From the NCBI GenBank assembly GCA_018714485.1, contig DVNJ01000029.1:1-60804 (forward strand): 60,804 nucleotides of DNA, in the 5' to 3' direction. The notes beneath the pieces were generated by a model that was not told the origin of the DNA, searched no databases, and was given only the letters and a program-made list of their open reading frames with translations. Below are positions 1 through 9,126 of the stretch, in pieces; position 1 is the stretch's first letter, and each line of letters opens with the position of its first letter. Source of the DNA: Candidatus Caccalectryoclostridium excrementigallinarum (lineage in GTDB: Bacteria > Bacillota > Clostridia > Christensenellales > UBA3700). A program made the position numbers and the translations under genes.

Positions 1-299
1 GCAGGCGGGAAGAATGAATTTTTGCGGGTAAGGCGAGCGCGAGACATTGACACTCTACCGCAAAAAGACAGAAAACCACGCCTCAAGCAATCGATCTCGC
101 GGCGCAGGAGGGCGAAGCCGCGACGAGATAAAGCTTTTCCTTAGACGGAAAGTCGATTGCGAATGGCGGGGTTGTCGCTCAAAAAGCGAAAAATCGAGAG
201 GCGGAAAAAGTTTGCAACTTTTCCCGCCCCTTTCCTCGAGATTTTTTGCTTAAAGGTGAAAATATTGAACAAATGTTTTGATTTTTTTCGTAAAAGTTC
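1..299. other. Non-coding leader region of the window
   Basis: No convincing gene is seen. Open frames here are short and lack ribosome binding sites, and a long minus-strand frame that enters from the aldolase gene is its shadow. The stretch holds one strong stem-loop (200-228) followed by a T-run, probably the 3' end of a transcript entering from before position 1. Confidence 0.5.
192..247 (+). terminator. Intrinsic terminator-like hairpin
   Basis: Arms 200-212 and 216-228 pair over 13 bases with one mismatch around a 3-base loop. Flanking CGAG/CTCG bases extend the stem and a T6 run follows at 242-247. It would end a plus-strand transcript coming from outside the window. Confidence 0.45.
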
Positions 300-307
300 G
301 GGTCGGC

Positions 308-337
308 TTGCTTTTTGCCGCGCGATAATGCTATAAT
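308..337 (+). promoter_or_regulatory. Promoter of the aldolase gene
   Basis: TTGCTT at 308-313 and a perfect TATAAT at 332-337 are separated by 18 bases. The start codon follows 42 bases downstream with a GGGGG-type Shine-Dalgarno. Confidence 0.7.
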
Positions 338-379
338 AAGAGTGTAAAAAACAGCGCTTGAGGGCGTGACGGGGGTTTT

Positions 380-1207
380 ATGATAGTTACGACGAAAGTT
401 TTGCTTGAAAGGGCGAAGGCGGGGAGATATGCCGTTCCCGCGCTCAACGTGGACAATTTGGAGAGCGTGCTCGGCGTGCTTGCCGCGTGCAGGGAGACGG
501 GCAGGGGCGTCATCATTCAGACCATCCCCAAGACGCTCGCTTACGGCGGGGTCAAGACATATGCGGCGATGGTGAACGCGCTCTATGACGGCGGCGCGGA
601 CATCGCCCTGCATCTCGACCACGGCGGCGGGGAAGAGATATGCAAAAAGTGCATCGAGGCGGGCTATTCTTCCGTGATGATCGACGGTTCGGCGCTGCCT
701 TTTGCGGAGAACGCGGCGCTTACCGGGCGCGTCGTCCAATATGCCCATGCCCGCGGCGTCGCTGTCGAGGGAGAGTTGGGCACGATCGGCGGCAAGGAAG
801 AGACGGCGGGCAGCGTGAGTTATACCGATCCCGACGAGGCTGCCGAGTTTGCGCGCATAACGAAGGTGGACGCGCTCGCCGTGGGAGTGGGGACGGCGCA
901 CGGAGTTTACAAGGGCACGCCGCATATCGCCGTGGACAGGATCGCTAAGATCGCGGCAAGAACGCCCGTGCCCCTCGTTCTGCACGGCGCGAGCGGACTT
1001 TCCGACGAGGTCGTGCGCGATTGTATCGCCGCGGGGATAAGCAAGATAAATTTCGCCACGCAGCTGAGGCAGGCGTTCACTTCCGGGCTGAAAGCCTCGC
1101 TCGAAAAGCATCCGCAGGCGTTCGATCCCAAGGTCTATCTGCCCGAAGCCGTCGAGGCGGTCAAGGCGGCGGCGAAAGAGATAATCGAGCTTTGCTGCGG
1201 AAATTAA
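380..1207 (+). CDS. Class II fructose/tagatose-bisphosphate aldolase family protein
   Basis: This is a 275-residue member of the zinc-dependent class II aldolases, which cleave ketose bisphosphates to dihydroxyacetone phosphate and an aldehyde in central sugar metabolism. The catalytic Asp80-His81 pair (HLDHGG), the GEL motif near 131, and zinc ligands His174 (GTAHG) and His202 (LHGASG) are all present. The length and the GatY/KbaY-like pattern do not separate fructose from tagatose bisphosphate as substrate. It stands alone with its own promoter and terminator, so context does not decide the substrate. Confidence 0.9.
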   Translation: MIVTTKVLLERAKAGRYAVPALNVDNLESVLGVLAACRETGRGVIIQTIPKTLAYGGVKTYAAMVNALYDGGADIALHLDHGGGEEICKKCIEAGYSSVMIDGSALPFAENAALTGRVVQYAHARGVAVEGELGTIGGKEETAGSVSYTDPDEAAEFARITKVDALAVGVGTAHGVYKGTPHIAVDRIAKIAARTPVPLVLHGASGLSDEVVRDCIAAGISKINFATQLRQAFTSGLKASLEKHPQAFDPKVYLPEAVEAVKAAAKEIIELCCGN

Positions 1208-1234
1208 AAGGCGGGCATAAGGTCAAAGCGAGAG

Positions 1235-1261
1235 AAAAGCAGCCTTCGGGGCTGCTTTTTC
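1235..1261 (+). terminator. Terminator of the aldolase gene
   Basis: GCAGCC and GGCTGC arms close on a TTCG-type loop and are followed by T5, 30 bases after the stop codon. Confidence 0.85.
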
Positions 1262-1423
1262 ATGCGACGCTCGGGATCGCGGTTTCGCGCTTGTTAAGCT
1301 TTAAGATCGGGTCATTTTCCCTTCGGCGCGCTTGCGCAGTCGGGCACGATCGCCGAAAGCGGCTTGTCTTTATGTCCGAAAAGGCGGTCACTTGCGTTAA
1401 ACGCGCGGTGCGGGTAAACCGCA

Positions 1424-2356
1424 TCAGTCGCTCGGGAAATGCCTCAGATCGCCTCCGTCCAAGGCTTTCCAGGCGGCGCAGCGCTTGTCGCTCAGGCGCG
1501 AAAAGATGCGCTCGCCGTAACGGTCGCAAAGCTCGCTTGCGGTGAGGTTGGTGGTGATGAAGATGGCTCTTCCCGCGGCGATACGCGAGGAGATGACGTC
1601 ATAGAGATATTCCACGGTCACGTTTCTGAAAATAGGCTCGGTCCCGAGGTCATCGATCACGAGCAGGTCGGACTCCAGCAGCGGCGCGATGATCTCGGGC
1701 TTGTTTTCGATGGGCGCCGTGTGATATTTGACGAGCAGGTCGTTGAAGGAAAACGCCGTGCAATAGGCGACGTCAAAGCCCCTGTCCGCGATCGCGCCCG
1801 CCGTCGCGCAGACGAGGCAGGTCTTGCCCGTTCCCACGCCGCCCGTGAAGACGATCGCCTTTTTGCCGACGTTCGGGAAGTTGCTCGCGTAACGTTTCAT
1901 CGCCTCGTAAGCGGCGGAGAGGTTGCCGCCCGCGCGCCTTGACAGAGTGTCGTTTTCAAAGCGGAAAGAGGGGAGCGCGGTGAGCGCCGCCTTTTCGCGC
2001 GCGATCTCGCGGTAAAGCTTTTGCGCGCACTTGCAGAGCTTGCCCTCGCGCGTCATGCCCGTGTCCTCGCACTCGGGACAGGTGAAGACGGGAAAGACGG
2101 AAAGACCGAGTTCCGAAAGGCGCTTGTCGCGTGCCTTTTCGGCGGCGCGCAGCTGCTTTTTCTCTTCCGTCGCCTCCTCGCCCTGCGAAGAGAGCAGGGA
2201 GACCTTTATGGTCAGATCGCGCGCTTTGAGGTCGGCGCGCCTGAATTTCTCGTCCTTGCTCGCGCGGGCATAGTTCTCGTTTGCGGCGATAAAGGCGCCG
2301 TTACGGCGCTCGTTCAGGATCGCGCTCACTCTTGCCGAAATATCCGCTCTGCTCAT
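1424..2356 (-). CDS. DnaC/DnaI-like AAA+ ATPase (replicative helicase loader)
   Basis: The protein has an N-terminal helical region, a four-cysteine zinc motif (Cys93, 96, 108, 110), then an AAA+ core with Walker A GGVGTGKT (172-179) and Walker B LLVIDDLG (232-238). This matches DnaC/DnaI-type ATPases that load the DnaB helicase at origins or during restart. The start at 2356 is chosen because GAGGTGA lies just before it; the frame stays open a few codons further. It lies 10 bases after the DnaD-like gene in the same direction, the usual clostridial pair. A phage origin is possible but no phage genes are nearby. Confidence 0.88.
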   Translation of the reverse strand: MSRADISARVSAILNERRNGAFIAANENYARASKDEKFRRADLKARDLTIKVSLLSSQGEEATEEKKQLRAAEKARDKRLSELGLSVFPVFTCPECEDTGMTREGKLCKCAQKLYREIAREKAALTALPSFRFENDTLSRRAGGNLSAAYEAMKRYASNFPNVGKKAIVFTGGVGTGKTCLVCATAGAIADRGFDVAYCTAFSFNDLLVKYHTAPIENKPEIIAPLLESDLLVIDDLGTEPIFRNVTVEYLYDVISSRIAAGRAIFITTNLTASELCDRYGERIFSRLSDKRCAAWKALDGGDLRHFPSD

Positions 2357-2366
2357 ATATTTCACC

Positions 2367-3800
2367 TCAAATGTCGTCAAAGTCGCTCACGTCGCCGAGG
2401 AAGGCGTCGAGTTGCTGCTTGGTGTAATTGCGTTCGCCCGTGAAAGCCGCGCGCGGCGCTTTTGCGCTCTGCTCGGAAAGTTTTTTCACTTCGTCCATGC
2501 CGCTCGCGCCCTGCCTCTTCCAATAGGAAAGCAGGTTGCCCGTATGCGACATGGCGTTCACCCGCCCCTGCGAGAGGGTGGCGGCATAGATGATGACCTC
2601 GTCGGAAAAGCCCCATATATCCGACCAAACGCCGTAAAGATCCCTGTCGTTCGCGGTCACGCTGCGCGAACTGCCCGTGGCGGCGATGACGCGGGCGATG
2701 ACTTCGTCGCGCGCCGCGCAGCCGGCGAGATATTCGTCGATCGCCTCCGCGCTCAGACAGCCTTCTTTGAGCATCTTGTTGACCGTTCCGTTCATGCCCT
2801 CGAGCGTCTTTATGCCGCGCGTGAAGCAATGGGCGGCTATTTTGAGCAGCGCGTCCTTGTCAAAGCCCTTCGCAAGCCAGGGGGAGACATAGACTTCCGC
2901 CGCCTGATCGGGATTTTCGCACCAAAGCCCCATGCGCTTATAGATCTCGCGCGTGAGGTTGCGCAGCTTGCGCCTGCTCTCGTTGTAGGCGTCTATCTCC
3001 TCGATCGTGAAGAGGGAGAGACGGAAATATGAATCGAGCAGGGAGTCGAGCTTGTTCATGCCGCCCTTCTTGCAAGAGCCTGCCACATGAAGCACGGTCT
3101 CGTGCGAAAAGCCCCAGCTCTCCGTCCATTTGAGATAGAGCTGCTTTTCGTCGAAGTCGGGCGAGCTCTTTCTGCCCAGCTCGCGCATGAGCGCGTTCAT
3201 CTTCTCAGAGCATTCCTCCGTTTGGCGTATCTTCTCCTCCGCCTGCCTCGGAGTCCTGATGCCCTGGCTTATCCAATCGCGCGCACAGGTGAGGACGTAG
3301 CTCCAATTTATGTTCTCGCCCTTGCCCGCGACGCAGTAGCCCGCGATCATGATCAAAAGCTCGTCGGGGACCTTGTTGCTCTCGATAAAGTCGTAATAGC
3401 GCTCGTATTCGGCGGGAGTTATCATGCGGTGGGGATAGAGCGCTTGCAGCTGGGCGTTGAAATCGGTGAAGCGCCCCGCCTTGAACTTGCGCAGTTTTCC
3501 GCCCACGTCCGCGGGGTGGTTATAGACCACGGTGAGCGGTGAGGCGGACGAGATGGTCACAAGTCCCGCGTCGCGCCAATATTCCATTGCCGTCGTCACC
3601 TGCGCTTCGCTCAAAGAAAGAGCGCTCGCCATCGCCGCGGCGTTCATGGAAGCATCGCTCGACGAGCAAAGATAAAGACCGTAAAGATAGACCTTGACGT
3701 GATCGCCCTTGGCGTCGGGCATCCATTGAGTGATGAACCTGTTGTCCACCGCGCAAAAGCCGTGCTCCTGCCAACGCGGCGAAAAGTTGCAAAACGACAT
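2367..3800 (-). CDS. DnaD-domain replication initiation protein
   Basis: This 477-residue protein has an N-terminal winged-helix-like region (about 1-110) followed by three DnaD-like segments, each with a conserved pattern of a Trp-rich YxxWxxxWGF helix (near 215, 290 and 400). DnaD/DnaB-family proteins remodel DNA at the origin and recruit the helicase loader, and the loader gene follows directly downstream. The start has a GGGGAG binding site. The three repeats make it longer than B. subtilis DnaD, but this architecture is common in Clostridia. Family assignment is firm; the exact role is inferred from the pair. Confidence 0.85.
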   Translation of the reverse strand: MSFCNFSPRWQEHGFCAVDNRFITQWMPDAKGDHVKVYLYGLYLCSSSDASMNAAAMASALSLSEAQVTTAMEYWRDAGLVTISSASPLTVVYNHPADVGGKLRKFKAGRFTDFNAQLQALYPHRMITPAEYERYYDFIESNKVPDELLIMIAGYCVAGKGENINWSYVLTCARDWISQGIRTPRQAEEKIRQTEECSEKMNALMRELGRKSSPDFDEKQLYLKWTESWGFSHETVLHVAGSCKKGGMNKLDSLLDSYFRLSLFTIEEIDAYNESRRKLRNLTREIYKRMGLWCENPDQAAEVYVSPWLAKGFDKDALLKIAAHCFTRGIKTLEGMNGTVNKMLKEGCLSAEAIDEYLAGCAARDEVIARVIAATGSSRSVTANDRDLYGVWSDIWGFSDEVIIYAATLSQGRVNAMSHTGNLLSYWKRQGASGMDEVKKLSEQSAKAPRAAFTGERNYTKQQLDAFLGDVSDFDDI

Positions 3801-3896
3801 TTTTTCTCCCCTTCGAGCAATCTCGAAAAAAATAAGTACCGCCGAGCCGCCCGAGTTTTCGGGAGTCGGTAAAAACTATGATAGCATATCCTCGCG

Positions 3897-3931
3897 CAAA
3901 AAAAAAAGCGGAAAAGTGAAATTTTCCCGCG
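3897..3931 (-). terminator. Terminator of the 89-residue gene
   Basis: On the minus strand GCGGGAAAA and TTTTCCGC arms (3908-3930) are followed by a run of ten Ts (3898-3907), about 40 bases after the stop codon of the small gene. Confidence 0.85.
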
Positions 3932-3969
3932 GTTGTATCGCCTTTTTTCGGGCATACAAGATATTGTGG

Positions 3970-4239
3970 TCAGTCGCCGCAATCCTCGACGACAAAGCGC
4001 TCGTAAGGGAAACTCTCCACAAAATCGCTCTCGTAAAAGCGGCAGTTATGAAAGCGCACGAAGTTCAAAAAGTGCTGTGGCAAAACGACGGGAGTGGCGA
4101 TGTCGAGCTTGTCGCAGATCTCGCGCAGGCAGGCATGAAAGCCGTCTTCGTCGAAAAAGGGCGGGCAGGAAAAGACCAGATCCTTGAAGACCTTCCCGTT
4201 TTGCATTATCTTCGCCCAAACGCGCACTTGCCTTGCCAT
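3970..4239 (-). CDS. Conserved-looking hypothetical protein, 89 residues
   Basis: I do not recognise the family. The protein is soluble with no signal peptide, starts MARQVRVWAKIM, carries four cysteines scattered along the chain (near 24, 38, 42 and 87) and ends in acidic residues. A strong terminator follows it, which supports a real gene. The start codon is only six bases from a TATCAT -10 box and there is no Shine-Dalgarno, so translation from a leaderless mRNA is likely. It is divergent from feoA, but no functional link to iron is visible. Confidence 0.65.
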   Translation of the reverse strand: MARQVRVWAKIMQNGKVFKDLVFSCPPFFDEDGFHACLREICDKLDIATPVVLPQHFLNFVRFHNCRFYESDFVESFPYERFVVEDCGD

Positions 4240-4245
4240 ATATAT

Positions 4246-4274
4246 ATGATAACATATCCGCGCGCGGATAAAAA
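4246..4274 (-). promoter_or_regulatory. Promoter giving a probable leaderless mRNA
   Basis: Minus-strand TTTTTA (4269-4274) and TATCAT (4246-4251) are spaced by 17. The next six bases separate the -10 box from the ATG at 4239, leaving no room for a leader. Confidence 0.5.
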
Positions 4275-4329
4275 GCGTTTGCCCGAAAATAAGGTGCGAA
4301 AAATTCTTAAAAAAAGTTGTCGAAAACGG

Positions 4330-4358
4330 TTGACAAAGTTAAGTTGGGTTAATATAAT
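4330..4358 (+). promoter_or_regulatory. Promoter of the feo operon
   Basis: Consensus TTGACA (4330-4335) and TATAAT (4353-4358) are 17 bases apart, 42 bases before the feoA start. Confidence 0.9.
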
Positions 4359-4367
4359 ATGAGTGCA

Positions 4368-4383
4368 GTTAAGGATAATTAAC
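4368..4383 (+). promoter_or_regulatory. Candidate iron-repressor operator
   Basis: A perfect inverted repeat GTTAA-N6-TTAAC lies just after the -10 box, where a bound repressor would block initiation. A related GTTAA-type half repeat sits inside the promoter at 4338-4352. DtxR-family repressors commonly control feo genes and bind TTA-rich palindromes; the assignment to this family is inferred. Confidence 0.5.
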
Positions 4384-4399
4384 CTTTCAAGGAGCGGAT

Positions 4400-4636
4400 A
4401 TGGAAAAGTTACTTAAAGATCTCAAAATAGGCGAGGAAGGGATAGTAAAGCGCGTGGGCGGCGACGGCGCCGTCAGGCGCAGACTGTTTGACATGGGCGT
4501 CACCCCCGGCGCGCCCGTGAAGATGCGCAAGCTCGCCCCCTTGGGCGACCCCGTCGAAGTGACGCTGCGCGGCTATGAACTCACGCTTCGCAAAAACGAA
4601 GCGGAATGGGTTTTTGTGGACACCGTATCGGAGTGA
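4400..4636 (+). CDS. feoA: Ferrous iron transport protein A
   Basis: FeoA is a small SH3-fold cytoplasmic protein that assists FeoB in Fe(II) uptake. The 78-residue chain shows the family pattern: a glycine-rich turn, RRRLFDMGVTPG near 27-38, then GDPVEVTLRGYELTLRKNEA. It has an AGGAG binding site and precedes feoB by 112 bases. The gap between them folds into a perfect 8-base stem (TTTGCGCC/GGCGCAAA, about 4662-4682), which may tune feoA:feoB stoichiometry by processing or attenuation. Confidence 0.95.
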   Translation: MEKLLKDLKIGEEGIVKRVGGDGAVRRRLFDMGVTPGAPVKMRKLAPLGDPVEVTLRGYELTLRKNEAEWVFVDTVSE

Positions 4637-4748
4637 TCCGAAAGACTGCGAGAACGCGCCTTTGCGCCGCTATGGCGCAAACCGCCTGTAATTCGGAAAA
4701 ATAAACTGCCGCGTCCGCCTCGGCGGGCGCAGAAAAAGGGAGGTATAT

Positions 4749-6974
4749 ATGCTCAAACTTGCGCTTGCGGGAAATCCCAACTGCGGCAAGACGACGCTGT
4801 TCAACGCCTTGACGGGCAGTACCGCATATGTGGGAAACTGGCCGGGCGTGACGGTGGAAAAACGCGAGGGCAGATATAAAAAGGGCGGTCAGCCGATCGA
4901 CGTGGTCGACCTGCCCGGAATTTATTCGCTCTCGCCCTATTCGCCCGAAGAGGTGGTCTCGCGTAACTTTATTTTGGACGAAAGACCGGACGTCATCGTC
5001 AATATCGTGGACGCGACCAACTTGGAACGCAATCTCTATCTCACCACGCAGATCCTCGAGATCGGAACGCCCGTGGTCATCGCGCTCAACATGATGGACG
5101 AAGTGGCTCGGCGCGGCGACGTCATCGACGCCGAGGCGCTCTCAAAGCTGCTCAATGTCCCCGTCGTGGAGATAAGCGCTCTGAAAGCAAAGGGCATTCA
5201 CGAGCTGATGAAGACGGCGCGGGAGGCGGCGTCAACGCCCCGCAAAGCCGAGAGCGTGCTCATGTCCTCGCCGCTTGCGCCCGCCGTGGAAAAGGCGCGC
5301 GAACTGCTCGAAATGAGCGGCTCGAGCGAACCTCTCTTTCACGCGATCAAGCTGCTCGAAGGTGACGAACTCGAGGTCAAGAACCATGCCGACGAGGCAA
5401 AATTGCTCGCCGAGGTCAAAAAGCAATATCAAAGCGAGATATTCGGCGAGGACTTCGAAGCCTATACGGCGGACGCGCGCTATCGCTACATAACCGAAAA
5501 GCTCTCCAAGGTGCAGAAAAAGGCGGAGAGAAAGGAAAAGCTCACCCGAAGCGACAAGATAGACAAGGTACTCACCAGCCGCGTCTTGGGCATTCCCATC
5601 TTCATCGTCATGATGTTCGCCATCTTCCATCTCACCTTTGCCGAGGACTTCCTCTATCTGAACGCCCTCTACGGCGTGCAGGTGCAGGGTTGGGAGACTT
5701 GGTGGGAGGCGGGCAGCTACGTCATCGACGGCGGTATCCCTTCGCCCGGCGTATTGCTGCAATCCTGCCTCGTATGGTGCACGGACAGCCTGTCCGCGCT
5801 CGCCTCGCAAGGGCTTGCGAACGCACCCGCGTGGGTGGCATCGCTCATCTGCGACGGCGTTTTGGCGGGCGTTTTCAGCGTTCTCTCCTTCCTGCCGCAG
5901 ATAGCGCTCCTCTTCCTCTTCCTCTCCATTTTGGAAGACAGCGGCTATATGGCGCGCGTGGCGTTCATCATGGACAGGATCTTCCGCAAGTTCGGACTTT
6001 CGGGTAAATCCTTCCTGCCCCTGCTCATGGGCTTCGGGTGCAGCGTGCCCGCGATCATGGCGTCGAGGACGCTCGAACACGAAAAAGAAAGGCAGATGAC
6101 CATCTATATGACCCCGTGGTTCTCCTGCACGGCGAAAATGCCTATCTATACGGCGATCGCCGCCGCGGTCTTCGTGGGCAACGACGACCTCGTGGTCTTC
6201 GGAATGTATCTGCTCGGCATAGTCTGCGCGATAGTCGGCGCGCTTTTGCTCAGGAACACTGTCTTCCGCGGCAAGACCGCTCCCTTCATCATGGAGCTGC
6301 CCGCCTATCACCTGCCTCAGGCAAAGTCGCTTTTTGTCCACCTCTGGGATAAAGTGAAAAAATATGTCGTTAGGGCGGCTACCATAATCGCCGCGTCCAC
6401 GATCATCATCTGGTTTATCTCCAACTTCGATTGGAGCTATCATATGGTCGGCAGCATCGAAGACAGCATCGTGCACGACATCGGCAGCGTGGTCTCGTGG
6501 ATATTCTATCCTTTGGGCTTTGCGCTGGGCGAATACGGCTGGGTGTTCGTCGTGGCGGCGCTCACGGGACTCATCGCCAAGGAAGAAGTGGTCTCCACGC
6601 TCACCGTGCTCGGCATAGCCATAGGTTCGCTCGCCGAGGACGCGGCGGAGGGAACGGCGATAGAAACGCTCTTTGCCGTCTCGGGGATAACCACTCCCGC
6701 CGTGATCGCCTTCATGGCGTTCAACCTGCTGGCGATCCCCTGCTTCGCCGCCGTGGGCGCCGCCCGCGCCGAGCTGGGCAAGGGCAGAGGCTTCAAGGGC
6801 GCGCTGCTGTGGTGGACGGCTTCGGCTTACGTCGTCTCCATGCTCATCTTCCTCATCGGCAGCTATTGGTGGACGGTGTTCATCTTCGCGGCGATCGTCG
6901 CGGCTGCGACGGCGTGCATAGTGCTTTGGAACAAGGGAAAGCTCAAGCTGCCCAAGAGAAGAAAAGCCGAATAA
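4749..6974 (+). CDS. feoB: Ferrous iron transporter B
   Basis: This is a full-length 741-residue FeoB. The N-terminal G domain has G1 GNPNCGKT (8-15), DLPG (G3) and NMMD (G4), followed by a helical linker rich in Lys/Glu. From about residue 278 a polytopic membrane domain carries the two gate motifs, including [12 protein letters not shown] and the [13 protein letters not shown] segment. It moves Fe(II) across the inner membrane using GTP. It has an AGGGAGG-type binding site and sits between feoA and the Cys-rich feo accessory protein. Confidence 0.97.
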   Translation: MLKLALAGNPNCGKTTLFNALTGSTAYVGNWPGVTVEKREGRYKKGGQPIDVVDLPGIYSLSPYSPEEVVSRNFILDERPDVIVNIVDATNLERNLYLTTQILEIGTPVVIALNMMDEVARRGDVIDAEALSKLLNVPVVEISALKAKGIHELMKTAREAASTPRKAESVLMSSPLAPAVEKARELLEMSGSSEPLFHAIKLLEGDELEVKNHADEAKLLAEVKKQYQSEIFGEDFEAYTADARYRYITEKLSKVQKKAERKEKLTRSDKIDKVLTSRVLGIPIFIVMMFAIFHLTFAEDFLYLNALYGVQVQGWETWWEAGSYVIDGGIPSPGVLLQSCLVWCTDSLSALASQGLANAPAWVASLICDGVLAGVFSVLSFLPQIALLFLFLSILEDSGYMARVAFIMDRIFRKFGLSGKSFLPLLMGFGCSVPAIMASRTLEHEKERQMTIYMTPWFSCTAKMPIYTAIAAAVFVGNDDLVVFGMYLLGIVCAIVGALLLRNTVFRGKTAPFIMELPAYHLPQAKSLFVHLWDKVKKYVVRAATIIAASTIIIWFISNFDWSYHMVGSIEDSIVHDIGSVVSWIFYPLGFALGEYGWVFVVAALTGLIAKEEVVSTLTVLGIAIGSLAEDAAEGTAIETLFAVSGITTPAVIAFMAFNLLAIPCFAAVGAARAELGKGRGFKGALLWWTASAYVVSMLIFLIGSYWWTVFIFAAIVAAATACIVLWNKGKLKLPKRRKAE

Positions 6975-7133
6975 GTGCCTGACGGACATTGATAACAACA
7001 TAGCCTCCTGATGCGCCTCCACCCCTATGCTACGTCAAGAAAAGGCGCATTACCTCGGCGGGCGACCGCCGTCATTACCCCCGATCGTCCCGCGCCCCGT
7101 GCGCGGGACGGTCACAAAAAAAAAGGAGAAGTC

Positions 7134-7367
7134 ATGACCGCAATAGAGATAATAGTGATAGTTGCCGCCGCGCTCTTTGTGGCGGCTGTCGCGGGAATTT
7201 CGCTTTGGCGCAAAAAGCGCGGCAAGGGCGGTTGTTCCGCCTGCGGCGGTTGCTGCCCGGGCTGCGCCCACGCGCAAAAGGGCTGCGGCAGCTGCCACGG
7301 CGAAAAGCAGAGCGGCGAAAAGGGCGCGGAAGGATCGCGCGAGATAAAACATAGCTCCATACAATAA
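7134..7367 (+). CDS. FeoB-associated Cys-rich membrane protein
   Basis: This 77-residue protein has one N-terminal membrane segment (about 4-22) and then a cytoplasmic tail with nine cysteines in CxxC, CC and CxxCH arrangements. The family is found directly after feoB in many Firmicutes and is thought to bind metal at the inner face of the transporter, though its role is not proven. The start at 7134 follows AAAAGGAGAAGTC; upstream in-frame codons lack a binding site. A GC-rich hairpin (around 7084-7112) lies between feoB and this gene. Confidence 0.85.
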   Translation: MTAIEIIVIVAAALFVAAVAGISLWRKKRGKGGCSACGGCCPGCAHAQKGCGSCHGEKQSGEKGAEGSREIKHSSIQ

Positions 7368-7381
7368 CTCCATATATGAAA

Positions 7382-7408
7382 GGCGTCCGCTCGAGCGGGC
7401 GTCTTTCG
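7382..7408 (+). terminator. Terminator of the feo operon
   Basis: Ten-base arms 7382-7391 and 7394-7403 pair fully when G-U pairs are allowed, followed by TTT and a broken T-run, 15 bases after the last stop. Confidence 0.6.
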
Positions 7409-7453
7409 CTTGCCTGCGCGGGCGCGCTGCTCGCGTTCGCCGCTTGCGATGAG

Positions 7454-7597
7454 GAAAAGCAAGACGTCAAGGGGACGGGGCTGGGGCTGGCGATCGTGAA
7501 GAATATCGTCGAGAGCAACGACGGAAGCGTGTCCGCGGGCAGAGAGGGCGGAGGCTTTTTGATAAAGATCAAGCTCAAGATCAACCGCGCGCAAAAA
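7454..7597 (+). pseudogene. Remnant of a sensor histidine kinase C-terminus
   Basis: The translation contains KGTGLGLAIVKNIVES followed by DGSVSAGREGGG, the unmistakable G2 box and end of a HATPase domain of a two-component sensor kinase, then IKIKLK. Nothing of the HisKA or N and G1 boxes is present upstream, where the frame runs into the feo terminator, and there is no ribosome binding site. The frame continues with low-complexity Lys/Arg residues to 7693. I read it as a C-terminal scar of a deleted kinase gene. No response regulator is nearby. Confidence 0.7.
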
Positions 7598-7650
7598 AGA
7601 GATGAAAAGGCTCTCCCCGAAGAGAAAAAGAGGGGCAGGGGCGGAAAAAT

Positions 7651-7690
7651 CAATAAAACAGCGCCGAATATCTTATATATATTCGGCGCA
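7651..7690 (-). terminator. Terminator of the cysE-cysS operon
   Basis: Perfect 11-base arms 7661-7671 and 7679-7689 surround a 7-base loop. On the minus strand TGTTTTATT follows, about 30 bases after the cysS stop codon. Confidence 0.8.
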
Positions 7691-7719
7691 TAGAGAAGGC
7701 GGTTTTTCGCGGGAAAAAG

Positions 7720-9114
7720 CTACTTGTTTTTGCTCACCTTATATCCCTCTTTGGTGTCGATGACGAGATAGCCTTTTTCCACTATTTCGGCGCGCAGCTT
7801 ATCCGCCGTCGCCCAATCGCGGGCGGCTTTTGCGGCTTTGCGCTTTTCGCAAAGCTCGATTATCTCTGCGGGAGCCTGCTCTTCGGGGGCTTGTTCGGCT
7901 GCCTTTGCCTTGTCGAGGGAGAGGGCGAGCACCTTGTCGAATTCGAGCGCGGCGTCGTAGATCTCGCGGCAGGGCGCTTGCTTGACCATCGTCCAAAGAA
8001 TGCCGAGGGCGAGAGGGACGTTGAGGTCGTCGTCTATCGCCTCTTGAAATTGCGCGAGATATTTTTCCGCAACGCTCTTGTCGCCGCAGGGCGCCGCCTG
8101 CTTATGCTTGAAGACGAGGGAGAGCAGGCGGGCGTAAGCCGCTTGCGCCGCCTTCAAGCCCTCGAAGGTGAAGTTGAGCTTTTTGCGGTAGTGCGTGTTG
8201 AGGCAGAAATAGCGGAAGTCGAGAGGCTTGAAGCCGCGCTCTTCGAGGTCAGAGACGCGGTAAGTGTTGCCCAGCGACTTACTCATCTTGCCGTTGTCCA
8301 CGAGCATAAATTCGCCGTGCACCCAATAATTCACGCTCTTTTTGCCCGTGAGTGCCTCGTTTTGCGCGATCTCGTTTTCGTGGTGGACGGGGATATGGTC
8401 GACGCCGCCCGTATGGATGTCGAAGGGCATTCCTAAATATTTGAGGCTCATGGCGCTGCATTCGATGTGCCAGCCGGGATAACCCATGCCCCAGGGGCTT
8501 TCCCATTGCATGATGTGCTCGGGTTCGGCTTTTTTCCAAAGCGCGAAGTCGGCGGGGTGACGCTTTTGGCTGTTCACCTCGACGCGCGCGCCCGCCTGCT
8601 GTTCGTCCAAGTCGAGGCGGGAGAGCTTGCCGTAGCCGGGGAACTTCGAGATGTCGAAATAAATGCCGTCGTCTATCTCGTAGCCGTAGCCCTTTTCCAC
8701 GAGCTTTTGCACATAATCTATCATCTCCTTGATGTGCTCGGTGGCTTTGGCGATGATCTCGGGCTTGCCGATATTGAGTTTTTCGAGGTCTTCGAAAAAG
8801 ACTTTCGTATAAAATTCCGCGATCTCCCACGGCGTCTTTTTCTGCTCGCGCGAGGCTTTCTGCATCTTGTCCTCGCCCTCGTCACCGTCGCTCAAAAGGT
8901 GACCCACGTCCGTGATGTTCATCACTCCTTTGAGCTTATAGCCGTCATATTTGAGCGTGCGGCGGAAAATATCCATGAAAATATAAGTGCGCAGATTGCC
9001 GATATGCGCGAAATTGTAGACCGTCGGTCCGCAGCTGTACATATAGGCTTTCCCCTCGTGAATGGGGACGAAATCTTCCTTTTGACGCGATAAGGTGTTG
9101 TATATCCTGAGCAT
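7720..9114 (-). CDS. cysS: Cysteinyl-tRNA synthetase
   Basis: This class I aminoacyl-tRNA synthetase charges tRNA-Cys. The 464-residue length is normal. Zinc and substrate residues include Cys28 in CGPTVYN, the HIGH-type motif HIGN (37-40), GWHIECS near 215-220, HTGGVDH and the KMSKS loop at 276-280. The C-terminal part has the [18 protein letters not shown] anticodon-binding helix. It lies 12 bases downstream of cysE, so both genes share the T-box leader that senses uncharged tRNA-Cys. Confidence 0.97.
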   Translation of the reverse strand: MLRIYNTLSRQKEDFVPIHEGKAYMYSCGPTVYNFAHIGNLRTYIFMDIFRRTLKYDGYKLKGVMNITDVGHLLSDGDEGEDKMQKASREQKKTPWEIAEFYTKVFFEDLEKLNIGKPEIIAKATEHIKEMIDYVQKLVEKGYGYEIDDGIYFDISKFPGYGKLSRLDLDEQQAGARVEVNSQKRHPADFALWKKAEPEHIMQWESPWGMGYPGWHIECSAMSLKYLGMPFDIHTGGVDHIPVHHENEIAQNEALTGKKSVNYWVHGEFMLVDNGKMSKSLGNTYRVSDLEERGFKPLDFRYFCLNTHYRKKLNFTFEGLKAAQAAYARLLSLVFKHKQAAPCGDKSVAEKYLAQFQEAIDDDLNVPLALGILWTMVKQAPCREIYDAALEFDKVLALSLDKAKAAEQAPEEQAPAEIIELCEKRKAAKAARDWATADKLRAEIVEKGYLVIDTKEGYKVSKNK

Positions 9115-9126
9115 TTTTCCTCTCCT

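Noticed and set aside
179-1111. Long minus-strand open frame opposite the aldolase gene
   Set aside because: It mirrors the aldolase codons, has Arg/His-rich shadow composition, no binding site and no domain.
5232-7022. 596-codon minus-strand frame opposite feoB
   Set aside because: Shadow of a high-GC gene; strings of His, Arg, Asp and Glu without any fold, while feoB is unmistakable.
7376-7693. Intact lipoprotein gene MKGVRSS...AAC fused to a kinase tail
   Set aside because: The apparent start lies inside the feo terminator hairpin with no binding site, so the hydrophobic stretch is probably chance.
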